DNA of 64,000 bases from positions 47,435,676 through 47,499,675 of the forward strand of contig CM049311.1 of assembly GCA_026874595.1 (NCBI GenBank), in the 5' to 3' direction. The translations under genes and the position numbers were made by a program. The first letter of the stretch is position 1, and the number at the start of each line of letters is the position of its first letter. The notes beneath the pieces are model-generated. The model was not told the origin of the DNA. It saw nothing but the letters and a program-made list of their open reading frames with translations, and ran no database searches. Positions 26,701 to 41,700 of this stretch are shown piece by piece. The stretch comes from Sipunculus nudus (Eukaryota; Annelida; Sipuncula; Golfingiida; Sipunculidae).

Positions 26701-29700
26701 TCTGGACAGAATGATTTGTATATGCAATCATAACATTCTAAATAAACAAGACAAAAGGATAAGAGGAACAACTTAAAGATACTGTACCATCTGGATTCAC
26801 AAAAAAAAGATTTAAAGAAAGAAACCATTTTTGTCCCTCTGATACAGAGGTATCAAGCAGTTGTACCTTTGCAGCAAGCTACTGCTACAAATATAATTCA
26901 ATATGCCCTAAAACACATACTCAGAGAATGTCATTAACACTGACCAGTTACATATAATCAATGTCAGTTACATATAATGAATCATGTTAATTTATTACCT
27001 CGTTGCATCTCTGGACTCCCTGTTCATCAGGACTGGGCAGATTCACATCGTCTATAAACACCTGTAGTCTTTTGTTTTCCTTGGCTCCATATACAAAACC
27101 TGAATATATGATAAATATACAAAACCTGTATAAATGGTAAATATACAAAACCTGAATATATGATAAATATTCAAAACCTGAATATATGATAAATATACAA
27201 AACCTGAATATATGATATATATTCAAAACCTGAATATATGATAAATATACAAAACCTGAATATATGATAAATATACAAAACCTGATTATATGATAAATAT
27301 ACAAAACCTGAATATATGATAAATATACAAAACCTGATTATATGATAAATATACAAAACCTGAATATATGATAAATATACAAAACCTGATTATATGATAA
27401 ATATACAAAACCTTAATATATGATAAAGTGATCAAACAAGCACACATCATACAGGATGGCAGTTACCCAACAAATATGATATATGACTACTGAACTTTTA
27501 TCCATGATCGTCATCAGAATGTCCATAAATTCTTGTTATCTAGAGTTAATACATATGCTCCTTATTTTACATGTTAAGAAACTGTCATCTATTGTCCAAA
27601 ATTGTCTGTAACCTGTTTAATAAAGTACCAATACAAGTACCATTTGTTCAGAAATGGGAGAAATTAAGTGACAGATGAGTATCTGTATAAAACTTGCTAT
27701 AAATAACCTCTGAATGTATACAATCAGATTCAATAACCACTCAATAACCACTGTAAGTAACATTAACCAATTGAAACAGAAGGATGTCATAAAACAGATA
27801 AAAACCCTTCATCCCCAGGTATGAGCTTTCAGCAGTACACTTTTGATGGTGTTATCCCTGGGGCTGACATTAAGTTTTGAAAATACACACCATTATATTA
27901 GAGTAAGTAACATCTAGCTATTACTTTCCCAACAAGAATTTTTATCTTCTTATCAGTAATCACATCTATAAACAAAGTGTGTACCGCATTACTGTATTGC
28001 AAGTTTTATTGCATGTTTGAAATTATATTTCTCCTTAGTATCTGTAGTGTGAAGATTAATATACAGGTAATATAGAATAAAGAGGTATTATCAATATGAT
28101 TTATTTTCTCCAAGAAATAAAATGGCTCTTTGAAGGTCCGTTAAGATGCAAGCCTTTGGTTTAAGGTTTATGTTGGCCCCACTTGCCCAGCTGGGCAAGT
28201 AGGAGAAGACTATCGGTTGCCATATCTCCATTTTCTGAAACTTTTACCTGCCCCGTGCTAGCAGTTCACATTTAATGTCAAGCCCCTATTACCCTGTGAC
28301 ACTGTCAGGGGTAAGTGTTACACACAGTACCAGTATTACCTTGTCTGTGGTAGATGTTGGCCTCTACAAACTGCTGAAGCTGCTTGGCTGTGGAAGCTCC
28401 TGAGAACACCAGCCTCTTGGTCACCTGAGCTTGCTGGTCTGTAAGCAGCATCACAATATTACAGGTAAGGTGTACATATTGCCTGTCCACACATATTCTC
28501 TTATGACAGCTATTGTCATTAATAACGGTTTACTATGAAACTGCAATATACTAGTACCTTCATCAGCACTTATATACACCCCCTGTCCTTCCTTCTTACG
28601 TTATGTTTTATGTTTATATGCAACATTAATACGCATCTGTTACATGTTATCCTGATGTTTTCTTTTGCTTGCCAGAATCAAAGATATTTTTGTTTGTTAT
28701 TCCTTGTCTGTAGGGCCAACTGGTCCATTTCCATTGGATGCAATGTGCAGTTCTAGAGTATTTTACATTAAATGGTGGATTTAAGTAATTCAATATTATA
28801 AACATATATGAGCATAAATTAAGGTAAATCAATTTAAGTCTCTTTCATTTTTTTCTGAAGAATGTAATTTTTGTGGTTTTGTTTCTATAAACCTAGTGTG
28901 TGTTTCCTTGGAGTGTCTGTTAGGACAGCTAAGGGAGGTGTAAGAGTGTAAATGACATGATGTAAAATCATTGTTACTTTGTATATGGTCAGAATCTATG
29001 ATCAGCAGGATTTTGTTTAATGTTAATATTTTATTATCAGATTCATAAATTGGGATGTTAAATACACCATACATCAGTAAAGATAAATAATGCATGACAA
29101 TAGAAATGCAAATCATTTCAGATGATCACATAAATTTGCATCAATGGTTGATATTTTAAGTATCACATTATCAGTATCTACATTAAAGGATACCAGACCG
29201 TGTATGATATGTGTCATACCCTGTGTGTCCATGAAGTCGTTGATCATGGCCGTCTTGCCGGACCCTGGTGGACCAACCAGGAGCACATTCTGACCAGAAG
29301 CTGCAGCAAACTCCATGAACAGATGGGTTCTGATCTGTCAACAGATGGGTACTTGTGAGCAAACGTGGAGTAATAAACAGAAGGGTAAATACAATGAAAC
29401 CTGCAAATAGCAGATACTGGCAGGGCCTGGGTTGTTTGCCTGTATTATAGAGGTGTCTGTGATATAGAGGCTAAAGACCAGTCTATTTTCATTGCCTGTA
29501 ATAAAGAAGTGGCTATAAAGAGAGGTTTACCTGTATGTGAAATAAGACGGAAAAATTCAAACAAATGAGCAACTGTTAACTGATTTGTACCTATGAGTAG
29601 ATGGGTATTCTTGACTGACTATTTCCTGTTGTTTTCATAATTTTACATAATCAAGTCCGTTGTTTACAAATTGGGATTTATCATCATAAATGTAAAACAG

Positions 29701-32700
29701 TGTATCATTTTTTCAGCACTATTTTGTTAATTTTTTCTCTTGTTATTATATACAATAAATATTTTTCCTTATATATCTAGCCCAGTACAGTAGAACCTGT
29801 CAGAAAGACCACCTGTCTTATAAGATCACCTGTCTGTTAAGACAACTCTTGAGTTAACCAAAAGCTTTCACACTGGTTTTAACTGACCTCTCAAACAAGA
29901 CCACCTGTGCATCAAGACCACTTTTTGCCAGTCTCCAGGGTGGTCTCATAAAACAGGTTTCACTATATCACAGATTTATTTATTATGATGTCAACTTACT
30001 GTATCAACCGTGTCAATAAAGACTTCTCCCAGAAGGTTCTGATGGTCAGAGTACACGGCCTCTGGCACCCTGTGGTGGAATAACACATGGTACATACTTC
30101 GTGAATCTTAATATTCTTCAAAACATGTGTATTATGTAACAGGCTATAATCAAACTGAATTTTTACAAAAGAAAAAAAAAATACCTGACTCTACTAGTAG
30201 AAATATTGTAAAAATACTGACTACCTGGGACATAAAGTATTACTGATGGCAGTTGTCTGGTTGCCTGGGGTCACAGTAAAGTTTGGCCAAATACATGTAT
30301 TGTCAAGCTAATCTAATATAGCAATGGCTGATTACCTAGTCATAAGGCTGTCAAAATGGTTTGATACAGAAAACATTTGAATAAGTTCCACCTGCACTTA
30401 TAATAAAGATACACAAAAGAAGACAGAAATGGGACGGATAATCCTACACTAATTTGTTAACTGATCATCCACTATGCACAATTTAGGATTTCAAAACTGA
30501 CTGATAAGTGAACATGATTATACAATGTGGCCTTCCATAATTTATTAGATTTTCATCTGCTGCACATATAAACAAAACAGAAATCTAATGTCCTGCCACT
30601 GACCTGGATTGCCACGGATCCCACTCCCCAGACTCATCAACATAGTAGTCAAACACACATATAGCTCGGTCATCATCTGGGAGTCTGCAGGTAAAATAAT
30701 AAACATGTAATGCAGGTCCAGGTGACACTTCAAATCATCATTTTTCATTTCACAATCAATTTACTTTTGTACCAATGTACCAAAATAAAGACTAAACATT
30801 TAAATCTTAAACCATTTTTAGAGAGCACATAGCTCTATTACCGGTATGTTTCTCAATGGTGAAAAATATCCTATTTAAAATATGTGATGACAGCAAAGTA
30901 GATACAAACAAAATGATAATAATTTATCATATTGTCCATATTAAAAGGACTTCTTGAATTCTTTTGTAACTCAAGTTTGGTAAAAAAAACTGATTAAAAA
31001 ATATTAAGAACAAATCATACCATCACAAGCCTCTCATGAACACACCAAACCTAATGTAAACACCAGTATATTCAAGTCCACTTTCACATTTTAATTGATA
31101 CTAGCTATGTCATAAATATGTTCACATATGCAATTTGCTTCCCTATTGTTCCATTGTTATGGAAGGAGGCAGGTTGATTTCACAGGGTTATATATATATG
31201 TGTGAACATAGCAACAAATTGCATATTAATCAATAAATGTGAGAACTGAACAGTTTTGACGTAGTCCCTGATCAAAACCTGTTATAAGTGCACTGGAATC
31301 CCATTTATCTGAATACTATATACTTATCAAAAACAAAATTTATCCAAAATTGAAAGCTAAGAACTGAACTTATTATTTTTATTTTTACAATTGGTCTGAA
31401 AATTTCATAACTTATTATTTTAAAAAATTTCATAAACTGATATATCTCAAATCTGTGTTCATTTATTGAGAAGAACAGATTATCACTGAGCTGCAGTTGT
31501 GAGAATTAACAGTTCAACAGCCGATGTTATAAAGTACAAACAATGCCCTTCCTTTCACTGTGACCAGCAGATTCAGTGAGCGTTAAGTGATCATGCAATG
31601 ACGAAAAATCCACATCGAGTTAAAAGAAAATAACAATAACCTGACTGAATATCTGACTTTTCCATGATGTGTCAATAAAAAGATATTACGTAAACACAGA
31701 TTATTCTATTCTGAAACCCTTTTCTTTACTCCTAACTTTTTTGGCTAATCATTAGTGTGTGTTAAACCATACCTAGTTCATCACGCTGGTGCTGTATGAT
31801 GGTGTTTTACACTGACTGTTTATCAGAACAAAGTCACATTACCCCAAGAGGTCCACTGTATAATGGAGAGAGAGGAGATGAACTTACGCTGTAGACAGTG
31901 TTATGAGAAGGTCACTGAAGCCCCGCCTCTCTTTTTCTTCCAGCAGACCCCCAAATGACCAGATCAGGCAGAACAAGTACAAACGCTCGATGTGCAGCTC
32001 TCCTGCGATTTCCTTATTGTCAGCCAACATGGCCGACAGCAGGTCGATGCAAGTCTTGAACATACCAACCTCACACAAACGCAGCTTTGGCCTGATGTGG
32101 GGTGCAATTGTAAATAACTAATCTTTATATATTCTGTTATTTCTATGTTTATGAGAGCTAATATGTCCATCAAATGGAATATCTACAGATTGATGGTACA
32201 TTAACGCGGAGAGATATTTCTGGTGAGTTGGTCAACCATTAATACCTGAAAAACATGTTAGGTCTAAGCTGAAAACCAAAACCTTATCTATCATTCTATG
32301 TAGTATAAGTCATTCACTGGTACATCTTGGGGTCTTTAGTACATGATACTACGAACCATATAAATTTACTTATCAATACCTTTAATACATATTACCCCTT
32401 ATGGAGTCACATTTTAAGCATAATAATCTTAATCAACACCAACATGATTTTAATTCTCCTAAAGCTTGATCTATTTAGGTAATGTAAGATTGAAAATAAA
32501 ATATAGCCAAGATGCATCTTTTAGGTAAAACTGCATGCATACACTAAGACATACATGGAAACACGATGCCATACCTGCATTCCCCGATGACATACTGAGA
32601 CACAGCATCCACAGTCTTCTGGAATGCTCTTTGTAAAACCTTCAGATTATACTCAAAACATTCAGCACATGCGATGTGACAAATTTGTTTGTTATCATGT

Positions 32701-35700
32701 AATAATATCAGTACATCACTCATGGTACATTCTAGGTACTATTTATTATTAATCATTCAATATTACCGTAAACTGAGGTAAAAAAAACTTGTGCGAATTT
32801 TATTCAAGGAAAAACAATATTTCATATTATAAATATATGCACAAGGCTTTTATTAAATTCAAGTGAATATTAGAAATATTCAAGAAAGGATATACATTAT
32901 AAGTACTGAAGCAAATAATTAGACATTTCTTTAACATTAAATTTATCAAGAGAGTTGATAAATATCATGATTCTGTCACTTTGCACTTCTATGCACTGGT
33001 CTGAAACAAAATATCTGATATCCTTATACATATTTCAGTTTTAACAACAGATTTGAACTCGAAGTATTACGCTGTTGTTGACTTATCTGACTTGTAACAC
33101 CAGACCACACTGACAGAAGCCAGATGTGAGGTATGTCATGGTACACAGAGCTTACAGAATCACTGTACTCTGTCACCTGGAACTGTACTCCAGCTCATTG
33201 TGGCTTCTAATAGTCCTATTAGGTTTTATCATTAAAATGCATATTTGAACTTTTTTTTTTACAACTTAAGACCACTGTGACCTTATACATTACACAATAT
33301 AAACAGCTTCCTATCTTTAAGTTAGGAAAACTTAAACTTGAGAGCTATGTTTACTGAGAAAATATTGCATTTATTTAGATCAAGACATTTTAATCATGTA
33401 ATTTAATAATTTGATTACCAGTAATCATCAGAAATGAATCATATTCAAATTGCAGAAATGAAGCTCTGATATGGATTGTCACTAAATTATGTTGTTGTAA
33501 CATCAGGACAAGATCATATTCACATTTTGCCAAAATTTAATTAATGCACAAGGTCTACAGATTCAGTGGAATGTACTGTACTTTATTGTTTATTAGTTAT
33601 TTTACACTGAAATCTAATCTCAATAAGAAATATTGCAGTAATAAAAAGGTCACTATGACAATAATATGCACTGACTACAGATACTTGCATATTATGCTGG
33701 ATGCTCTCAACATTGTTCTTTCTTAGGTACTGATAGAATACATTGCTTATATTATGTTGCAAATGGCTGATTTCAGATGTGTAATGTGATGTCTATTTCA
33801 AAAACCTTAAAAATTTTTTTTTTCACCTACAATTTGCAACTATAGTGTGTTCCAATGCGAGTGTCCACATGTTTTTTTCAAGATAATTGTTTAAAGAATA
33901 TTCTTTAAAAATGCCTTTCAGTCTAACTATGTATGCAGATGTTCCATTAATTATGTGTGAAGTAATAATATATCTAATTTTTGTGACCCTGTTGCGTTGA
34001 TTTTGTCAGTGGACTGAGGATGGCATCTTTTAAGAACAGCTGGACAGCATGTTCCTTGTCTGTGGTTCCAAGAGCTGTTTATAAAACAATGGTGATGTCA
34101 CCAAGACATCACAAAGGTTGGTTGCATATGACATCACATTGTCTGATGTCACACGCCAGAACAGTTTAATTCTCAGTTAAATGGTGATGAACATGTGGCA
34201 AACATTGTGGACTGTTCTGTCATATTTTGGATTATTTGTCTCAAACAAATTCAGTGCATCCAGATATTCAACTGAGTAGCTTCTGCAACCTTTGGGCTAG
34301 ACATTTTTTAACTGTCTGAAATGTATCCAAAATTATCCCAGAAAAACATGCGGACACAGGTATGGGACAGACTATATGGAGGAAGAGATTGCCTCAGCAA
34401 TCAGACAATAATATGCATTGACATATTCCCACTGATGTACATTTCATCCCTAAGTGGCTGGCTACAAAGGAATATCTGTACATTGAAACTAAATTTACAT
34501 TGATATTTACATATGTCTCAGAGAAAAAGACTGGGCCAAGTGCAAGAGATAAAGCAGATAGTAGCAAAATCTACTTCATAATTATTCTAATGCAAGCCTT
34601 TCTACAAGCAGCCCCAGCAATGAAGCATTTAGAACCAAGAAAATATGGGATCTATATGACCATTAACTTAAACACTGAATGTATTAATCAAAGAGGATCC
34701 AAAGGACATACAATAATACTCAAATCACTTTTTTACCTTACAACATTACTCTGGTAGGATCCTGATAGGAGGGGATACACTCCTCACGCAGCGGTTATAC
34801 ACTGCACTCATTGTAAATCTCCTTTGTTTTATCTGCTGGTCTGTATAGCAAGATTCTCTGTATTTCACCACCAGGGTTGGCACAGAGCGAAGCACTGTAA
34901 TCATTGTGCATCCAGCTCCAAGCCAGATTAAAACCTGTGAAACCCCTCTCTTGTTGGTCTGATTCTGGGCCCTGTGCCAGAACAGATGTTAATTTCTATA
35001 TCAATTTTTTTTGGGGGGGAGAGATTATGTCAACAGGAGTACAAAGAATTTTTGTTTCTTCTTCCTGTGTTTGTGCTAGCTCTAAATTACAGTTGTTTTT
35101 CTAATACTGACCTCTGGTCAGAGTGATAGTCACAGGGGACTATTTCTTGACCTTAACTTATAATCAAGGTCATGAATGGGGAGGTTCCTTGCATGTGATG
35201 GTGACACACTAGATTTACTGATTAGTCTAGTCAGTCCCACAAAAAATTTGTGGCGAACTAACAGTATGTGCTATTTTAATTTATGATCAGAGATTATTGA
35301 TAGGCTGTACTTTTATCCTGACAAGACCAAACAGACAAGAAGCATAATTAAAACTATGCCAAGTCTACACAGGGCTTTTAATATGCAGAAAAATTGGAGA
35401 GTCCAGCATGCTCAGGCCAAAATCTTGAGGAATTTTGGACCATCCCAAGGGGTCAAATTTTGAAGCATCATATAAAATAGAACACATTATACGATAAAGG
35501 AAATCATGTCATTAGATGATCATTTGATTATTATGAAATGGAAGAGTCAGCTGTCAGCACAGTTGACTGGTTAGAGGTAGTGTACAATCATTAGAGACTG
35601 CTAAAAGAGCCAGCCTTAATCTTTGATTTCAAGCCCCAGGGACACTTATCTATTAAGGAACTACTATAATTTGACATGAATTTTGCAAGAATCCCTAAAA

Positions 35701-38700
35701 AATTGAAGCAATAATGATTCAATATGCATCTGTATTATGATGTTTTCTTACTTATGGAGGTGCATGTAATTATAAATTTTGTATCAAATACAATTATGAA
35801 TAGAGCTCTTCTTATACATTTGACTTAATACTAGTTGGATTGCTGTTTATAATTAGATATTCCTTATTAAATCTTCCTGTCCCAAATAATTATTTGAGTA
35901 AACAGGGCAAATTATAAGCTTTGTTTCCACTTGTGCAGTCCAGACATGGATAATGATACAGATACTGACACAGGAATGGATACACGTCTCACCTGTCAGT
36001 TCTCCACTCTTCACCACCATACAGATAAATATAAATCTATATTTTCATGTAATATAGAAAGTATATTTCATATAACTATATATTTTTGGTGCCGGAGTTA
36101 TTTGACACTTGGCTATTTGAGTGGGCCGGGGAATACCTGTATGCTGTCCTGAAATCCTTCCATGTGGTGCCTTATACTATACATCATATTTATATACAAC
36201 TCCTTCTATTTGATCAAATGTTAGTTTTCACCTTACCCATAACTGTATCTGAACAAGTGGAAATGAAGCAATCCTATTCTTGTTACTATCAAAGTGTAGT
36301 GAAAACCACTTAGATTCAAGTGATTGGCCAACAAATGTTTGCTTATGAGCTTTGTGAAGTTGATCAGTGTATAAAAATTGCAGAACATATTAATCATAGC
36401 AAAAATCAATCTAACTACCAGTATTATTGATTCATAAAATTATTATTCTGGTAAGATTTTAATGTAATCTATAGATCTATAAATCAAACTGATTTCAATA
36501 TAAGACCATGCAGTTAGTAAGTAATCTAATTATCTTATGTATACCAGTATATATATGTTTGGTGGTTAGGCTGTAGTGTGACCTATGTTAGAGAAACACT
36601 ATCCTATGAAAAAGCACATGCTATTATTGGCCAAACAAGCATCAGATTAATCTCCAAGTCTAGTACCCACTTTCACCGTCAGATGTCACCACACATGCAT
36701 CAACCACAGACCATTACTGAGGAAGGGATGGGGTGGAGTGGAAAATTGAAAAATGTAATTTGTTATACTTAAGTTACTGTTCCACAGATTATAACTACAT
36801 ATGAAGTTAAATATATAAGGTTGTATCGCATTTAGTATATAAAAAGGACAAAACTATGCTACAAATTTATAAAGATTCATAAAGATTCATTTAAATTAGT
36901 GTAATAAAGGAGATAATCATCACTTAATCATTTGTCTTGACAGGTACAAGAAGTATACAGACACTTAATATATGATATTTACACAATAAGTATACAGGTA
37001 CTGTTTTACATGATGACAGACATTTCCTTTAAGAAGTACGCATGGACTAACTTTTAAGATGATGTATGTTCAATTGACAATTTACATGGATTCACCCATA
37101 CCATGCCAAACATTTCAATCAGAATCACTAAGGGTTTTACTTTTATGATGATAGATATTTTGGCAAATATTAAACAGGGGCATGTGTTTCCTTTGACAGA
37201 GTAAGAGACTTTTATCAGAATGAGATTTTAAATTTCCTTTGTTTTCTGAGAATTATACAGAAATAAGTTATTTCTAAAAATCTCTTGTGTTAACTGCTTT
37301 TATCTGCCTTAGTGCACCATTTCATATTGATTAAAAAATATTAATTTAGATTATATATTTTTCTGAATAAAATGCCAAGGCCTACCCATAAAGTAATATT
37401 TTGGTTATGAAATTTAGGAATCAATGCATATAAGCTTATTTTTAAGCAGCCTGTATAATCAAATAGAAGATGAATTTCACTTTTTTTTATTATAAATGTA
37501 AAAACCAGACAACATGGAATACATTAACTGAATAAATGAAACAAAATTTTAAAATTATTTACCTTCCATGTGCACTTGCTTATAACTTTGGGTTGAAAAT
37601 TGATGACAAATGGCCAAAAATTAAAACCACTTAATTTACAAAGAAATAATTTCTCATGTGTCACTTTAACATTAATGTAGGAATATACTGGAGCTATACA
37701 GCTTTGCCATCATGAAAAGCAGCTGCATTGCAACAGAGCAATATGGGAACAAGTTCTCAATTTTGTAAACCATTACTGGGACTTGATGATACCAGTTGCA
37801 AAACACAAAAGAAAGACCTTGTAACTCATTATATATGGTTTTAAGTATTGTCAACCTCAGCCTTGAACAGAAGGCAGCTGTAAATAAGGTGCAGGAATAA
37901 ACCAAATCTATGTGGGTCTTGAATTGCTTTAATGAGATATTTACCAGAACTAATTCTCAGCCACAAAACAGTAAATTCCTGACCAGAAGAGCACATTTGC
38001 TTTTTATTGACTGGTATCACTATTTATTTCTAAAAGAGACCAATTTCTATTACTTTTTCAAGATGGGGAGTATATATAAAACTGTTGGCAACAGGGACAT
38101 TGGTTCTGGGCAATACTGCCCAAGCAAGATATGAAAAATACCAGGTTTTAATAGAAACAATAAAACTGATGAAAATCCTTTTTTTAAGATTCACACAGAC
38201 AGTCAGCTGATAAGAAGCTGACTCTGTATCAACATCAGAGTATTTTTTTTTTTTCAAATTGTGATGAAATTGCAGCAAATCATCACTCACTCTGTGAAAT
38301 CTTTACCTGAGAAACACATGCAACAATTGCATGTCAAGCATGGACATCATATGAAAGCATTATTAGCAATAAATCTGATCAATTCAGCATCTACCACTGA
38401 ATTGATCTAACAAATGTTAGTTAAACTATTGATACTATTGTGTTACAAAGCTAAACCATGTGCATCATTGAGGGACTCACAGTTACCCATTATTCTTAAT
38501 TATTTAATGTTAAATACTTTCATCAAATTGCTAAATGTGAAAAGTTTGCCAGCATACTCTACATCAATGAGGATTGTGAGATTGTGAGACAATGTTATTT
38601 TTCATTTTCTTTCTGCCAAGTACTTTCAGTTACAAAGTACCAAAAGAATTAGTTTAAACACTGTTGACATGTCTCTCATATAAGAAAGCAGGAGCTTGAT

Positions 38701-41700
38701 GGAATCTATAGATAAATTATAGAAGAGTTATTTTCTTTATTAATATCCCGTTAAAAGCATGCTCACATTTTTAAATAAAACACAACCATTTCATCTAAAT
38801 ATTATAATAAATCTTCTAAGGCTAAGATTAATATAAAAAAAAAATTACGAAGAAACCAATAAAAATAGTGTTTGTAAAAGGAAAATAGGAAAATTATTTA
38901 AAGATAATTAAAAAAAATCTAAACATATATTATATAAAAAATTAAATGGAAAATTTTAAGACTGATCTTATATGATTTTATGAACACATTAGGCTGATAG
39001 AGGAAATGAAATGAGTATAAATTACTTATTTCAAGGGTGAATTTGTGATAGAACATGCAAGAACCTCATTTAAAGAGTCTGAGGTCATGCATGCTGGCAG
39101 TGAAGGGAGGTCAAGGTGGGTGGTGTGGTGTCTGATACCAGTGACAGGGGGCAGCACAGGACCAGAGATTAATTCCTCTACACAGAGCCAGCACCAGGTT
39201 AGCCAGAGACAGTCATTTGCCGAGCCCGCATGCACCACAACATACACTCACATGAACTTCCTGCTGGGTCCGGTGCTCAAGCCACGACTTGGCGATTGGC
39301 TGCCAGCCCAACACTGTCTTGTCCACATACACAATACCCTGTAAAAAATAACAAAGTTTGATATTATGTGTCATATTGAACACAATAGATAACTGTACTC
39401 CGATGCTTCAAATGACCAAGTGAAAAGATGAGTACCGGTTTTAAAATCTTACTTATTATTAGAAATTAATCACTTGGAATTAAGTGAAGTGTGAGTTGTA
39501 ATTACATATATATCTAACCATAAAATTAATAAATCCTTTCAATTGGATAGATATTCCCAGTTACATATTACCTTAAGTTTTGAATAAATTCCTTTTGGAA
39601 TTCCTAGAGGAGAAGTTGTCTTGTACTGGCAAGGAATCATTTCTATTATAACTGTAAGTCTTTAAGAAGCACACAAAATACAGAATTATATCCACTTGAA
39701 AGTATCAATAAAGTTATGGCACAGTTACAGAGACATGATGTAATATAACAGATTGGTGGGGTAACCATGAAGCCACTTATTATTACAATATATAATTATT
39801 GCAGTATTTTGGTCTTCTTTTTTTTAACCTTTTTATCAGGTTGTGTAGCTGTGGTGCTGCAAATGTTATAGAGACTATGTGTATTAGGTTGTTAGGCTGT
39901 GGTGCTGTCAATGTTACAGAGACTGAGTGTATCAGGCTATGTGGCTGTGGTGCTGCCAATGTTACATACTGAGTGTATCAGGCTGTGTGGCTTTGGTACT
40001 CTCAATGTTACAGAGACTGAGTGTATCAGGTTGTGTTGCTGTGGTGCTGTCAATGTTACAGAGACTGAGTGTATCAGGTTGTGTGGCTGTGGTGCTGTCA
40101 ATGTTACAGAGACTGAGTGTATCAGGTTGTGTGGCTGTGGTGCTGCCAATGTAAATGGGACTGAGCCTATCAGGCTATGTGGTTGTGGTGAAGTCAATGT
40201 TACACAGACTGAGTGTATCAGATTGTGTGGCTGTGGTGCTGTCAATGTTTCAGAGACTGAGTGTATCAGATTGTGTGGCTGTGATGCTGTCAATGTTTCA
40301 GAGACTGAGCCTATCAGGCTATGTGGCTGTGGTGCTGTCAATGTTACAGAGACTGAGTGTATCAGGTTGTGTGGCTGTGGTGCTTTCAATGTTACAGAGA
40401 CTGAGTGTATCAGATTGTGTGGCTAAGCTGCTGTCAATGTTACAGAGACTGAGTGTATCAGGCTGTGTGGCTGTGCTGCTGTCAATGTTACAGAGGCTAA
40501 GCCTATCAGGTTGTGTGGCTATGGTGCTGTCAATGATACAGAGACTGAGTTTATCAGGCTGTGTGGCTGCGGTGCTTTCAATGTTACAGTGACTGAGTTT
40601 GTCATATTGTGTGGCTGTGGTGATGTCAATGTTACTGAGACTGAGTGTATCAGGCTATGTGGCTGTGGTGCTGCAAATGTTACAGAGACGGAGCCTATCA
40701 GGCTATGTGGCTGTGGTGCTGCCAATGTTAAAGAGACTGAGTGTATCAGGCTGTGTGGCTGTGGTGCTGCCATGTTACAGGGACTGAGCATATCAGGCTG
40801 TGTGACTGTGGTGCTGTCAATGCTACAGAGACTGAGTGTATCAGGCTGTGTGACTGTGGTCCTGTCAATGTTAAAGAGATTGAGTGTATCAGGTTGTGAG
40901 GCTGTGGTGCTTTCAATGTTACAGAGACTGAGTGTATCAGGCAACGTGGCTGTGGTGCTGTCAATGTTACAGAGACTGAGTGTATCAGGCTGTGTGGCTG
41001 TTGTGCTGCCAATGTTACAGATACTGAGTGTATCAGGCTATTTGGCTGTGGTGCTGTCAATGTTACAGAGACTGAGTGTATTAGGCTGTGTAGCTGTGCT
41101 GCTTTCAATGTTACAGAGGTTGAGTCTATCAGGCTATGTGGCTGTGGTGCTGCCAATGTTACAGAGACTGAGTGTATCCAGCTGTATGGCTGTGGTGCTG
41201 CCAATTTTACGGAGACTGAGTGTATCAGGCTGTGTGGCTTTGGTACTCTCAATGTTACAGAGACTGAGTGTATCAGGCTGTGTGGCTTTGGTACTCTCAA
41301 TGTTACAGAGACTGAGTGTATCAGGCTGTGTGGCTGCGGTGCTGTCAATGTTACAGTGACTGAGTTTGTCATATTGTGTGGCTGTGGTGATGTCAATGTT
41401 ACTGAGACTGAGTATATCAGGCTATGTGGCTGTGGTGCTGCAAATGTTACAGAGACGGAGCCTATCAGGCTATGTGGCTGTGGTGCTGCCAATGTTAAAG
41501 AGACTAAGTGTATCAGGCTGTGTGGCTGTGGTGCTGCCATGTTACAGGGACTGAGCATATCAGGCTGTGTGACTGTGGTGCTGTCAATGCTACAGAGACT
41601 GAGTGTATCAGGCTGTGTGACTGTGGTCCTGTCAATGTTAAAGAGATTGAGTGTATCAGGTTGTGAGGCTGTGGTGCTTTCAATGTTACAGAGACTGAGT

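Noticed and set aside
35540-35645. Possible second tRNA-derived SINE
   Set aside because: Only faint A-box and B-box-like strings are visible, with no body or tail, so it was mentioned in the intron entry but not called.
39045-39344. 99-codon plus-strand frame opposite exon w6
   Set aside because: It is the antisense shadow of exon w6 and adjoining intron; the minus-strand frame carries the dynein motif.
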